Shown here in pieces: positions 25,827-34,110 of a stretch of 64,000 bases of DNA; within the stretch, counting starts at the first letter, position 1, and every line of letters begins with the position of its first letter. Location: the NCBI RefSeq assembly GCF_000233455.1, contig NZ_JH376421.1:186001-250000 (forward strand), read 5' to 3'. Position numbers and translations under genes: made by a program. This DNA is from [Clostridium] citroniae WAL-17108 (GTDB lineage Bacteria > Bacillota > Clostridia > Lachnospirales > Lachnospiraceae). A model generated the notes under the pieces. That model did no database searches, was not told the origin of the DNA, and saw only the letters and a program-made list of their open reading frames with translations.

Positions 25827-26612
25827 TTAGATGACATGTCTTTCTTTTAAACTGCCTATTAATTGAGCAACCTGGTCCTTGGAAGTCCCATTCAGCATAA
25901 CTCCGGCTCCCTTTGGTTCCGGTGTAAATGAGCGGAATACCCTTGTGGGTGATGCCTTAAGTCCTACTTTCTCCTGGGGTACATCCAGATCGCTAAATCC
26001 CCATACCTTGATATCCTTTTCAAAGGCATTATAAATTCCCTTCATAGTCATATATCTGGGTTTATTTAATTCCTTTACAGCAGTAAGCAGGCACGGCATT
26101 TTTACGCTGACAACTTCATATCCATCTTCAAGCTGCCGCTGCACGATCACCTCATTGTCTTTGATCTCAAACCCCTGTACGTATGTAACCTGAGGAATCC
26201 CAAGTTTTTCGGATATCTGCGGACCTACCTGCGCAGTGTCTCCATCAATTGCCTGGCGTCCTGCAAAAATAAGATCAAAATCCCCCACCTTCCTTAAAGC
26301 TGATGAGATGGCATTGGAGGTTGCCCATGTATCAGACCCACCGAACTCCCTTCCGCTTACAAGAACCGCCTCATCTGCTCCCATTGCCAGACATTCCCTC
26401 AGCATATCCTCTGCCTGCTGTGGTCCCATGGAAATAACAGTAACCGTCACATTTTCAAATTTATCTTTCAATTTTAACGCCTCTTCCAAGGCATTGGCAT
26501 CATCCGGATTTAAAATACTCTCCACCCCATCACGGATTAATGTCCCCTTAACAGGGTCTATCTTAACTTCATTCGTATTGGGAACCTGTTTTGCACAAAC
26601 TAATACTTTCAT
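25827..26612 (-). CDS. etfB: Electron transfer flavoprotein beta subunit
   Basis: 261 residues. Starts MKVLVCAKQVPNTNEVKIDP, with the conserved NPDDANALEEALKLKD and AGRQAIDGDTAQVGPQ (nucleotide site) and the recognition-loop region KKELNKPRYMT-like (here VKELNKPRYMTMKGI) that contacts the partner dehydrogenase. Spaced 21 bases from etfA and 19 from the dehydrogenase gene. Confidence 0.96.
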   Translation of the reverse strand: MKVLVCAKQVPNTNEVKIDPVKGTLIRDGVESILNPDDANALEEALKLKDKFENVTVTVISMGPQQAEDMLRECLAMGADEAVLVSGREFGGSDTWATSNAISSALRKVGDFDLIFAGRQAIDGDTAQVGPQISEKLGIPQVTYVQGFEIKDNEVIVQRQLEDGYEVVSVKMPCLLTAVKELNKPRYMTMKGIYNAFEKDIKVWGFSDLDVPQEKVGLKASPTRVFRSFTPEPKGAGVMLNGTSKDQVAQLIGSLKERHVI

Positions 26613-26631
26613 ATGATCCTCCTGTCCTTAT

Positions 26632-27765
26632 TTACTTACCAATTATATGATTTGCAATTACAACTCTCTGTATCTCGGATGTACCTTCGTAAATAGCGAC
26701 AAGCCGTGCGTCCCTGTACATTCTCTCGATAGGATAATCCTTCATGTACCCATAGCCTCCATGAAGCTGCAATGCCCGGTAGGTGATATCGTTACAGAGA
26801 TCTCCGCAATAATACTTGGCCATTGCGGCATTTAAAGAATAGGGCTGCCCGGCGTCCTTTAGTTCTGCCGCATGATAGACAAGCTGTCTTCCACACTCAA
26901 CTTTTGTTGCCATATCCGCAATCTCAAACTGCGTATTCTGCAAACGCGCGATCGGCTTTCCAAACTGCACCCTCTCTTTTACATATTTAACCGCCTCATC
27001 CAATGCCCCCTGTGCAATCCCCAGGCCCTGTGTGGCAACCGTAATGCGGCCTGAGTCCAGTGTCTTCATACATATCTTAAATCCCTGCCCCTCCCCGCCA
27101 AGCAGGTTTTCTTTAGGCACACGTACATTTTCAAAGATCAAGTCACAGGTTGGCGAACCATGCATGCCCATCTTTTTTTCAATGGCTCCAACGGAAAAAC
27201 CTTCCCAGCCGGATTCCACAATAAATGCACTGATTCCCTTTACGCCTTTGGCGTTCAGGTCCGTCTTTGCAAATACCGTTACAAAATCACAGTTCGGCCC
27301 CTGGGTTATAAAGCATTTGCGCCCATTCAGTATATAGGTATCACCATCCTTTTCTGCTGTCGTGGATATGGCTGACGTATCCGAGCCTGCTCCCGGCTCT
27401 GTAACGGCGAATGCACCCACTTTGGTTCCCTCCGCCATTGCCCGGAGATATTTTTGTTTCTGGTCCTCATTGCCGAACATCATCAGCGCTCCGCCGGACA
27501 AAGAATTGGGCATCAGTAAAGACGAGGAGCTGGCATCCACTTTTGTAAACTCCTCAGTCACTATGGTAGATGACAAGGTGTCCCCGCCGCATCCCCCATA
27601 CTCCTTTGGAATTGTAATGGCATGGAATCCCGCCCGTATCACCTTCTCAACCAGTTCTTTTGGATATTCCCCTGTCTCGTCCACCTGCGCCGCAAAAGGC
27701 GCAAGTTCGTTCTCCGCAAACTCTTTTGCCAGCTTTCTGATCAATTCATGTTTTTTGCTAAGCAT
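26632..27765 (-). CDS. Acyl-CoA dehydrogenase (enoyl-CoA reductase in context)
   Basis: 377 residues, standard for short-chain acyl-CoA dehydrogenases. FAD and substrate motifs FAVTEPGAGSDTSAI, ILNGRKCFITQG and RMYRDARLVAIYEGTSEIQR are intact; the last holds the catalytic base E360. It interconverts an acyl-CoA and its 2-enoyl-CoA. In an anaerobe, behind a dehydratase, the likely direction is reduction of the enoyl-CoA with electrons from EtfAB, as crotonobetainyl-CoA reductase (CaiA) does. Substrate unknown. Confidence 0.93.
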   Translation of the reverse strand: MLSKKHELIRKLAKEFAENELAPFAAQVDETGEYPKELVEKVIRAGFHAITIPKEYGGCGGDTLSSTIVTEEFTKVDASSSSLLMPNSLSGGALMMFGNEDQKQKYLRAMAEGTKVGAFAVTEPGAGSDTSAISTTAEKDGDTYILNGRKCFITQGPNCDFVTVFAKTDLNAKGVKGISAFIVESGWEGFSVGAIEKKMGMHGSPTCDLIFENVRVPKENLLGGEGQGFKICMKTLDSGRITVATQGLGIAQGALDEAVKYVKERVQFGKPIARLQNTQFEIADMATKVECGRQLVYHAAELKDAGQPYSLNAAMAKYYCGDLCNDITYRALQLHGGYGYMKDYPIERMYRDARLVAIYEGTSEIQRVVIANHIIGK

Positions 27766-27799
27766 CTTGTTTCCTCCTTGTACAATGAATATATTGATA

Positions 27800-28345
27800 T
27801 TAATTTTCTTTAAATATATGGGTTGGCATTTGTTTCAGGTTTTCACTGAACAGCGGGGTAAATTCCATCTGATCCAGAATATCCTTCTGGATATCAGCGC
27901 CCGGAGCGATCTCCGTAAGCAAAAGGCCTTCCCCTGTCAGTTCAAACACACACCGCTCTGTCACATAGATGATTTGTCCGCCCTGTTCCAACAATATTCT
28001 CCCGTTAAAGGAAATGCTGTCTACCTGACCTACAAACCGTCTCAGGTTTCCTTCTTTTAAAACCTTGATATGGCCTTCGCCTATTTCATATATGGGCTCC
28101 TCCCCCGGATGGAGTCCACTGGTAAAAGTAGCGGTAAATACCGCCTTGCCTGCTTTGGCGGCATGTTTCAGCAGTACATCTGGTTCCTGTATCCTTTCTT
28201 TATCTGTCTTTATATTAACATTTCCATAAGAATCAATCTGAAATACATTCATTCTTACAGCGCTTTCCTCTGTCAGCTCCATTGCCGCCCTTCTTGCAAT
28301 TATATTTTCAATGCTCAACAACTCATCGAAACATATTTTCTGCAT
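27800..28345 (-). CDS. Truncated CoA-transferase: C-terminal region of a YdiF/Pct-type enzyme with internal deletion
   Basis: 181 residues from ATG at 28345, which has AGAAGGGAG with good spacing. Residues about 30-181 match the end of propionate/acetate CoA-transferases (SYGNVNI, AVFTATFTSG, YVTERCVFELTGEGL, LTEIAPGADIQKDIL, MPTHIF). Residues 10-22 (ENIIARRAAMEL) match the start of the C-terminal catalytic domain of the same enzymes. The roughly 90 residues normally between them, which hold the catalytic glutamate, are missing, as is the whole N-terminal domain. So it cannot work as a normal transferase. Yet the frame is intact and it is the first gene after sigma-54 promoter P1. Decaying relic or repurposed binding protein are both possible. 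Confidence 0.75.
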   Translation of the reverse strand: MQKICFDELLSIENIIARRAAMELTEESAVRMNVFQIDSYGNVNIKTDKERIQEPDVLLKHAAKAGKAVFTATFTSGLHPGEEPIYEIGEGHIKVLKEGNLRRFVGQVDSISFNGRILLEQGGQIIYVTERCVFELTGEGLLLTEIAPGADIQKDILDQMEFTPLFSENLKQMPTHIFKEN

Positions 28346-28402
28346 TTGCCTGACTCCCTTCTGTGCTGATTTTATACAAAACACGGCTCTACCTATAATA
28401 CT

Positions 28403-28419
28403 AGCAATCACTATGCCAA
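28403..28419 (-). promoter_or_regulatory. Sigma-54 promoter P1 (acyl-CoA dehydrogenase/Etf operon)
   Basis: Minus strand TTGGCATAGTGATTGCT: -24 element TGGCAT, 5-base spacer, -12 element TTGCT. Transcription would start near 28391, about 46 bases before the first start codon. The enhancer-binding regulator gene lies directly upstream. Confidence 0.8.
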
Positions 28420-28450
28420 TTTTGCATTCTGTTAAATAAAAACAGAAAAA

Positions 28451-28487
28451 CAGGCTGCAAAAAGATTTTATTTCTTTCTGCAGCCTG
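28451..28487 (-). terminator. Terminator of the enhancer-binding-protein gene
   Basis: CAGGCTGCA (28451-28459) and TGCAGCCTG (28479-28487) pair perfectly; on the minus strand the hairpin is followed by TTTTTCTGTTTTT. It separates regulator transcription from P1. Confidence 0.75.
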
Positions 28488-28549
28488 CTGATCCGGCATG
28501 TCTTCTTTGTGTATTTAAGGATAGAAAGGATATACTTAGATCTATTCGT

Positions 28550-28566
28550 TGTATATCTTTTATACA
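28550..28566. promoter_or_regulatory. Candidate upstream activating sequence for P1
   Basis: Inverted repeat TGTAT-N7-ATACA (extended TTGTATA/TATACAA), about 130-150 bases upstream of the P1 -24 box, a normal enhancer distance. Similar pairs lie at 34836-34852 (perfect) and 34031-34047 (one mismatch) near the other sigma-54 promoters. AT-rich, so chance matches are possible. Confidence 0.4.
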
Positions 28567-28567
28567 A

Positions 28568-29989
28568 TCATTTTAGCTGATACTTTTCCAGCTTCTCATA
28601 AAAGGCACGTCTTGAAAGACCCAGTTCCGAGATTGCCATGCTTTTATTTCCATTGTTCCGCTCCAAAGCTTCCTTTATCATCCTTTTCTCAAGGTTTTCC
28701 ACCGCCGGTTTCAGCTTGAGCCCATCGGATCCCGCCGTCTCCTCTGTGTAAATATCACCTCTAAGATATTGGGGAAGGTCTTTTATTTCGATCATGTTTC
28801 CGGTATGTATGATCATGGCATATTCTATTACATTCTGAAGTTCACGCACATTTCCAGGCCAGTCATATTCGGAAAGGATACAGACAGCTCCCGGTGTCAG
28901 GTCTGTATCATCCTCTCCCCCATAATACTTAATAAAATAGCGAATCAACGGCATGATGTCTTCTTTTCTCTGACGAAGAGGAGGAATCATAATGGGAATC
29001 ACATGCAGCCGGTAGTACAGATCCTGACGGAATTCCTTGTTCTCGATCATCTCCTCCAGATCCCTGTTGGTAGATGCGATTACCCTGACGTCAATGGGGA
29101 TCGTCTTTGTGCCTCCCACACGTTCCAGCTCACGTTCCTGCAATACGCGCAAAAGCTTTGCCTGCATGGTCAAGCTCATGTCTCCAATCTCGTCCAAAAG
29201 AATCGTACTTTTATTAGCCAGCTCAAACTTTCCTAATTTACCGCCCTTTTTAGCCCCTGTAAACGCACCGTCCTCATATCCGAAGAGTTCGCTTTCCAAC
29301 AGGTTCTCTGGAATTGAGGCGCAGTTGATCTTTACCATTGGAAGATCTTTGCGGTTGCTGGCATTATGAATACATTTTGCCATTACTTCCTTTCCCACAC
29401 CACTCTCACCCTGGATCAATACAGTACAGTTAGTTGGCGACACCTTTGCCGCCAGACTTAATGTCTTTTGCAGTTCTCTGTTCCGGCTGATATAAGACTG
29501 GAAGGATATAGGAAGTTCAGAGGCTTCCAGCTGTGAAGAAAGATAACGGATCATTTCTCTGGATTTTTGCAGATGTCTGGTAAGCTCGATCACCTCTGTC
29601 ACATCCTTAAAGATTGCGCATCCCCCCACCTTTTCCCCTTTGCTGTTAAACAGCGGGATTGCATAACCGATGGAATCCATTTTTAAAGATTTAATATACT
29701 CAACTGCCTCAACATCCTGATCCGTCTCAATACTGCATCCCGGCCCTTCAGCCTGCTCCATTACTTTTAACAGCTTTGTGTTCGGCTCAATATCATGCAA
29801 GCTTTTTCCAAGGATCTGCTCTGCCTTGATGCCAATCCGTTCTTCATAAAACTGGTTGATATATACAATCGTACCTTCACGGTCAATTATAATGATCGCA
29901 TCCTGCGCTTTTCCGAGGATATCCAGCAGAACACTCAGCTCCCATGACTTAAAATATTTTGTTGTATATAACCCGGCCTCCAGTGTCAT
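28568..29989 (-). CDS. Sigma-54-dependent enhancer-binding regulator (PAS, AAA+, Fis-type HTH)
   Basis: 473 residues from ATG at 29989 (GAGGAG site; GTG at 30022 also in frame). The N-terminal PAS domain (about 20-140, AIIIIDREGTIVYINQFYEE) is the likely ligand sensor. The AAA+ domain has Walker A GESGVGKE, the sigma-54 contact loop GAFTGA in ELFGYEDGAFTGAKKG, Walker B ILLDEIGDM and arginine fingers RQDLYYRLHVIPI. A Fis-type HTH ends the protein (NKSMAISELGLSRRAFYEKL). It hydrolyses ATP to open sigma-54 promoters. Four such promoters lie within 7 kb, and its own promoter looks sigma-A-type, so it is the probable local activator responding to the pathway substrate. Confidence 0.95.
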   Translation of the reverse strand: MTLEAGLYTTKYFKSWELSVLLDILGKAQDAIIIIDREGTIVYINQFYEERIGIKAEQILGKSLHDIEPNTKLLKVMEQAEGPGCSIETDQDVEAVEYIKSLKMDSIGYAIPLFNSKGEKVGGCAIFKDVTEVIELTRHLQKSREMIRYLSSQLEASELPISFQSYISRNRELQKTLSLAAKVSPTNCTVLIQGESGVGKEVMAKCIHNASNRKDLPMVKINCASIPENLLESELFGYEDGAFTGAKKGGKLGKFELANKSTILLDEIGDMSLTMQAKLLRVLQERELERVGGTKTIPIDVRVIASTNRDLEEMIENKEFRQDLYYRLHVIPIMIPPLRQRKEDIMPLIRYFIKYYGGEDDTDLTPGAVCILSEYDWPGNVRELQNVIEYAMIIHTGNMIEIKDLPQYLRGDIYTEETAGSDGLKLKPAVENLEKRMIKEALERNNGNKSMAISELGLSRRAFYEKLEKYQLK

Positions 29990-30042
29990 ATGTAACTCCT
30001 CTCCCCCATCGGCGCTCTCCACGAACCACCATATATTATTTA

Positions 30043-30071
30043 AGTATAGCTTTTTTCCGCTTCAAATTCAA
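30043..30071 (-). promoter_or_regulatory. Sigma-A-type promoter of the enhancer-binding-protein gene
   Basis: Minus-strand TTGAAT (30071-30066) and TATACT (30048-30043) with a 17-base spacer, about 50 bases before the ATG. This allows the activator to be made independently of sigma-54. Confidence 0.5.
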
Positions 30072-30141
30072 GCCTGCATGTCAATCTTTTGTCAATCCCC
30101 GCCTCCCCTTCCCCTTGCCATTATCCATATCTTTGCATTAA

Positions 30142-30166
30142 GAAAAGCCCCAGTTGGGGGCTTTTC
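30142..30166. terminator. Terminator after the short-chain dehydrogenase gene
   Basis: GAAAAGCCCC and GGGGCTTTTC pair perfectly around a five-base loop, 37 bases beyond the minus-strand stop at 30203. Confidence 0.75.
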
Positions 30167-30202
30167 CTATCCTGTTTTTTATCCTATTTTGGCAGCCTTT
30201 GA

Positions 30203-31039
30203 TCAGCGTCCAATTGTCTGTCCGCCATCCAGAACAAGGTAAGATCCTGTCATATAATTGAAACTGTCAGACGCCATGGCCAAAACCGGTCCGGCAACCT
30301 CTTCTATTGTGCCCAGACGGCGCAGAGCCGTATTCTTTGCAGACAGGTCATAAACCTTCGACCATCCGCCTGTTTCCGGATCTATAAATACATCCTCGTT
30401 TAAAGGAGTTACCACATACCCTGGACAAACAGCCGTCACAGTGATATTTTCCCTGCCCAGTTCATTTGCAAAGGTCTTTGTCAGGGATAAGGCCCCTGCC
30501 TTGGATGCCCCATAGGCCACTACTCCAGGACCTCCTACCAGACCGCCTACTGATGCAATATTAATGATCTTTCCCCCCTTTTTCCCGTTCACGGCATTTT
30601 GCTTTACCATCTGGGCCGCTGCAGCTTTATCAAACAGGAACATGCCCTTAAGGTTGATATCGACCACATGTTCAAAATTCGCTTCATTGCATTCGTCTGT
30701 AAGGATTTTAGCAGTTTTCCCGGAAATTCCTGCATTATTTACAAATACATTCAGTTCGCCAAAGGTATCAATGGTTTTAGAGATTACCATATCAATTTCC
30801 TCCTGCTTGCCGGAATCGGCAGGGATCCCAAGGCATTTTCCTCCCTTACAGTAATTCTCATTCAGATCGCATTCTGCATCTTCTACTTTTGATACAGTAC
30901 GGGCAGTGATCACAACATTGGCGCCATATGCACAGAAGGCAGCGGCAATCCCAAATCCCAGACCCTGGCTTCCTCCGGTCACTATTACAGTCTTGCCCGT
31001 CATATCAAAAGACGGTATGGAAATCTTTCGGTTTGGCAT
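30203..31039 (-). CDS. Short-chain dehydrogenase/reductase
   Basis: 278 residues, classical SDR. Cofactor motif TGGSQGLG, structural NNAG, catalytic Ser in IASVGG and YGASK (Tyr-x3-Lys), and CPGYVVTPLNE. It oxidises a secondary alcohol or reduces a ketone with NAD(P)H. Last gene of the operon that begins with the CaiB-like CoA-transferase and two membrane proteins, 15 bases after the preceding gene. In the inferred pathway it could interconvert the oxo and hydroxy forms of the substrate before dehydration. Confidence 0.93.
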   Translation of the reverse strand: MPNRKISIPSFDMTGKTVIVTGGSQGLGFGIAAAFCAYGANVVITARTVSKVEDAECDLNENYCKGGKCLGIPADSGKQEEIDMVISKTIDTFGELNVFVNNAGISGKTAKILTDECNEANFEHVVDINLKGMFLFDKAAAAQMVKQNAVNGKKGGKIINIASVGGLVGGPGVVAYGASKAGALSLTKTFANELGRENITVTAVCPGYVVTPLNEDVFIDPETGGWSKVYDLSAKNTALRRLGTIEEVAGPVLAMASDSFNYMTGSYLVLDGGQTIGR

Positions 31040-31054
31040 AAAATCATCCTTTCT

Positions 31055-31765
31055 TTAAATAGACGTTTCAGTTTTCTTCTTAAATGACAGGCGTGCATAG
31101 ATGATGGAGCCGAATACAGCCAAAAGGGTAACGACCCATGTATGGGATTTGCCAGGAATAAAGCTGAAAGCACCGACTTTAAGCAATACCCAGCCAATAA
31201 AGGCTAAAAACATACCGCAACAGAGCATCTTCGGCTGTCCCTTTGTCATTCGTGCCAGAAGGGCTGCATGAAGCGCAGGCAGCACATACCCCAGCGCTAC
31301 AATAAGGACATTTGGCAGATAGCTAAGCAGAGCCGCTCCGCCGATACAGGCAATGCTCAGTGCCAGCAGGCAGATAGTTGCGGATACGGCGCAGGAGATC
31401 GTAACAACAATACCGCCCTCATCAGATCCCAGTTTAACACCTGCCGCATCCTGTGCAATTGCAGCCACGGGTACTTTTAAATTAGCCGTATTACCTGACA
31501 GATGGGCCATGTAAATCCCCGGTATTCCTAAGATCGGGAAATACGCAATGGGATCGGAAAACCACATGACGCCTACAACGCTGACAGTTGAAACAAGACC
31601 GATTCCCAGTTCAGTCACCCCGGGCACATATCCGAAATACCACATAACCACAGCCACAGGTACAAAGGAGATCAACACAGCATATAGATTGGTGATACGC
31701 CCCCATTTAATAACATAAGGGATAAATTCTTTTTTGTACAGACTTGTCTCTCCGTTTTTCATCAT
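31055..31765 (-). CDS. Multi-pass membrane protein, partner of the DUF5058-like protein
   Basis: 236 residues (ATG at 31765 or 31762 after GGAGGGGG). About six to seven transmembrane segments with short loops and a basic C-terminus. Conserved-looking blocks include PIAYFPILGIPGIYMAHLSGN and PNVLIVALGYVLPALHAALLARM. I do not know the family by name. It follows the DUF5058-like gene by 10 bases and precedes the dehydrogenase by 15, so it is part of the operon and probably half of a two-protein importer for the pathway substrate. This role is inferred from context only. Confidence 0.7.
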   Translation of the reverse strand: MMKNGETSLYKKEFIPYVIKWGRITNLYAVLISFVPVAVVMWYFGYVPGVTELGIGLVSTVSVVGVMWFSDPIAYFPILGIPGIYMAHLSGNTANLKVPVAAIAQDAAGVKLGSDEGGIVVTISCAVSATICLLALSIACIGGAALLSYLPNVLIVALGYVLPALHAALLARMTKGQPKMLCCGMFLAFIGWVLLKVGAFSFIPGKSHTWVVTLLAVFGSIIYARLSFKKKTETSI

Positions 31766-31775
31766 TTCCCCCTCC

Positions 31776-32516
31776 TCATCTAAAGAAAATAAGCGCGATA
31801 ACCGGCCCTGTCAGCATAGCTATGGTGATTCCCCACTCCCGTACCCATACTGCACCTTTTTTATCTTCCAGAACATTTAAAAGCTTCATTACCACAAATC
31901 CCATCACAACACAAACCGCTCGTTTGACAGCAACGGGATTTGTCCAAACAGTTGCCCCATCCACTGTTAAATAGGAAAAATAATGGTCAAATGATAAAAA
32001 AGCAAACGCACCGGACATTGCAGCGGCAGATATAACAGGCATCAACTCCACTGTTCCGGCCAGTTTTTTTGTAATCCCATCCAATTTATCGGTAAGAAAT
32101 GCTGTGGATACCAGCCAGCCCGATGCTCCAAACCACATACAGAAGAAGCTGCAGGCCAATGCATAGCCATCATACCCTTCCCCTCCTAATGTGGTTCCAT
32201 AAGCTGCAGCGCCAAAACCAGCAGTTGAAAGTTCATATCCCACTGATCCGATAAATCCCAGACGAAGCCATGCAATAGCACCTCCCATTGCCAGTATCAA
32301 AGGCAAAACACCAGCTACCACTGACAGAGTCGGCCCTATGGAAGATATAGTTGAAACCTTTGCCACCTCCACAAACTGCTTTTTCGTCATTCCCATCTTA
32401 ATGCCAACTGAGTATGCCTTTTTTGTAAAAATAAAGGCCTGTATAAAAACCGTGATTACCGCTATTCCACAGGTCGCCCAGACGATTGGGCTATTGGCAA
32501 CTTCAAGATAACTCAT
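31776..32516 (-). CDS. DUF5058-like multi-pass membrane protein, probable transporter subunit
   Basis: 246 residues, about six transmembrane segments (first AVITVFIQAFIFTKKAYSVG, then PTLSVVAGVLPLILAMGGAIAWLRLG; last ITIAMLTGPVIALIFF). The overall pattern resembles DUF5058 proteins as I remember them; the match should be confirmed with a profile search. Strong GGGAGGG ribosome site. The pair with the next gene is the only obvious transport candidate in the regulon. Confidence 0.7.
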   Translation of the reverse strand: MSYLEVANSPIVWATCGIAVITVFIQAFIFTKKAYSVGIKMGMTKKQFVEVAKVSTISSIGPTLSVVAGVLPLILAMGGAIAWLRLGFIGSVGYELSTAGFGAAAYGTTLGGEGYDGYALACSFFCMWFGASGWLVSTAFLTDKLDGITKKLAGTVELMPVISAAAMSGAFAFLSFDHYFSYLTVDGATVWTNPVAVKRAVCVVMGFVVMKLLNVLEDKKGAVWVREWGITIAMLTGPVIALIFFR

Positions 32517-32575
32517 CTTATTACCCTCCCACTTTTTTAGTGTATTGTTTTAGCCAGCATTCATTGACTGTATTT

Positions 32576-33865
32576 TTAATCAATAATCCCCTTGCCTTTT
32601 AAAGCAGCTATATCTTCTGGGGTATAATCAAGGAGTTTTGTCAGAACAGCTTCTGTGTCCTGACCCAGATACGGCGCCCCCCTCCATACCTGTCCTGGTG
32701 TTTCTGATAATTTTGGTACAAAACCGAAAGCCGTAATCTCCCGTCCAAGCGTCTGATCCTCATATTTGACCCAGTCGCCGCGCTTTTGCCAATGAGGTTC
32801 ACTCATAACATCTTCACAGTCAGCGATTACTGCAACGCCTACACGCTGCTCCATCAGCAGATCTGCCGCCTCCTTTGCAGTGTGGGACATAAAGAATTCC
32901 TCAAACTTTTTGTCCAACTCCCTGCCAAGACCGCTTTCCAACGCTTCCTTGCTGCCCCCGGCCGCTTCGTAGGTATATACATTGGCATCAAAACCAAATG
33001 CCTGAATAACCTTATCAAATGCATTTTTTCCATAAGCGCCCAGATTAATGAATTTTCCATCTTTGGTTGGGAATATCCCTCCCGGCTGATAGGTAGATTG
33101 TTTAACCCCCTGCCTCTGCTTTTGGATCCTGCTTTCCGCCCACAGACAATAATTATCATCCATAACACGCATCCAGCTCTCCACCAGGGTAGCATCGATC
33201 ACCTGTCCCTTTCCCGTTATTTCCCGGCTGCGAAGGGCCATTAATATGCCGTTCACTGCAAACAGGCCTGATAGATAGTCCCCCACATACTGCTGTGCAT
33301 AATATGGCGGCTTATCCGGGAATCCCTGCAGCAGGCACCATCCGGATTCAGCCTGAGCCAGAGGATCATAACAGGCCCTGGACAGCTGCCTCTCCTCGCC
33401 GCCAAAAGCCTCGGTTCCGTACCCGCTCACATGGCATATGATCAGACCGGGGTTAACTTCCAACAGCAGTTCATCCGTTATTCCCAGCTTTTTTACCCAG
33501 ACCATGTTTTCAATCCACACATCACAGTTCTTAATAAGGGAAAGAAAAATCTCTTTTGCCTCCTCCTTATTAAGATTTGTCTCCAGCATTACGCTAAGTT
33601 TATTTCTGGCATTCTGCATCCAGGCCCCACTAATATGACTGCCATCCTCTCCTGCAATCTGTGGTTTCTGGTGGCGTGCAGAATCGCCTCCAACCTTTGC
33701 CCGTTCCAGTGCAATCACTTCCGCACCAAAATCACTCATCATAGTCGCGGCAAAGGGAGCCGCCACCACGGATCCATTCAGCAATACCCGTATCCCGGAT
33801 AACGGACCAAACTCCGGAACAAACATTGGCGCCGGTTTCTTCTTAAGCGTTTCCCATCTGTTCAT
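32576..33865 (-). CDS. Class III CoA-transferase, CaiB-like
   Basis: 429 residues from ATG at 33865 (AAAGGAG site 7 bases away; the ATG at 33889 lacks one). It resembles carnitine CoA-transferase CaiB at both ends (FGPLSGIRVLLNGSVVAAPFA at the start; a block with PGQVWRGAPYLGQDTEAVL near the end). The catalytic aspartate is D196 in YVGDYLSGLFAV. These enzymes move CoA from an acyl-CoA product to the incoming acid, sparing ATP. First gene after sigma-54 promoter P2. It likely activates the acid that the dehydratases and the acyl-CoA dehydrogenase then process. Not necessarily carnitine: no CaiD, CaiE or CaiT is present. Confidence 0.88.
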   Translation of the reverse strand: MNRWETLKKKPAPMFVPEFGPLSGIRVLLNGSVVAAPFAATMMSDFGAEVIALERAKVGGDSARHQKPQIAGEDGSHISGAWMQNARNKLSVMLETNLNKEEAKEIFLSLIKNCDVWIENMVWVKKLGITDELLLEVNPGLIICHVSGYGTEAFGGEERQLSRACYDPLAQAESGWCLLQGFPDKPPYYAQQYVGDYLSGLFAVNGILMALRSREITGKGQVIDATLVESWMRVMDDNYCLWAESRIQKQRQGVKQSTYQPGGIFPTKDGKFINLGAYGKNAFDKVIQAFGFDANVYTYEAAGGSKEALESGLGRELDKKFEEFFMSHTAKEAADLLMEQRVGVAVIADCEDVMSEPHWQKRGDWVKYEDQTLGREITAFGFVPKLSETPGQVWRGAPYLGQDTEAVLTKLLDYTPEDIAALKGKGIID

Positions 33866-33910
33866 GTTTTCACTCCTTTTAATTGACATTAATTTGACAA
33901 TATAATATAG

Positions 33911-33927
33911 AGCAATTTCTCTGCCAA
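33911..33927 (-). promoter_or_regulatory. Sigma-54 promoter P2 (CaiB-like operon)
   Basis: Minus strand TTGGCAGAGAAATTGCT: -24 element TGGCAG, 5-base spacer, -12 element TTGCT, about 45 bases upstream of the start codon at 33865. Confidence 0.78.
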
Positions 33928-34030
33928 CTTACGGTTAACCCATTTATTCTATTTTAAGCCCAAAACTCATGCTTTTGGTTAGTCTCTTGTTTTTTAACTA
34001 TTTACTTTTTATACACTTCCCAAACTGTCA

Positions 34031-34047
34031 TATATCTTTATTATACA
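34031..34047. promoter_or_regulatory. Candidate upstream activating sequence for P2
   Basis: TATAT-N7-ATACA, one mismatch from the site near P1, and inside a longer stretch (TATATCTTT...TATACAA) shared with it. Centre about 115 bases upstream of the P2 -24 box. Confidence 0.3.
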
Positions 34048-34052
34048 AATTT

Positions 34053-34103
34053 GGCAACAGTTCAGGGCGCCCATTTTCACATCGGATGTCCTGAACTGTT
34101 ACC
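34053..34103. repeat. Palindromic intergenic repeat, copy B (internally deleted)
   Basis: Arms GGCAACAGTTCAGG (34053-34066) and CCTGAACTGTTACC (34090-34103) pair at 13 of 14. The right half CCCATTTTCACATCGGATG is nearly identical to copy C, but the left inner stem and loop are gone, leaving about 50 bases. It starts 8 bases after the stop of the YczE-like gene and may act as its terminator. Confidence 0.7.
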
Positions 34104-34110
34104 AAAATTC

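Noticed and set aside
30203-33865. Bile-acid (bai) or carnitine (cai) operon
   Set aside because: The CoA-transferase resembles CaiB/BaiF and an SDR is present, but BaiCD, BaiE, BaiH, CaiD, CaiE and CaiT are missing and the dehydratases are of another type.
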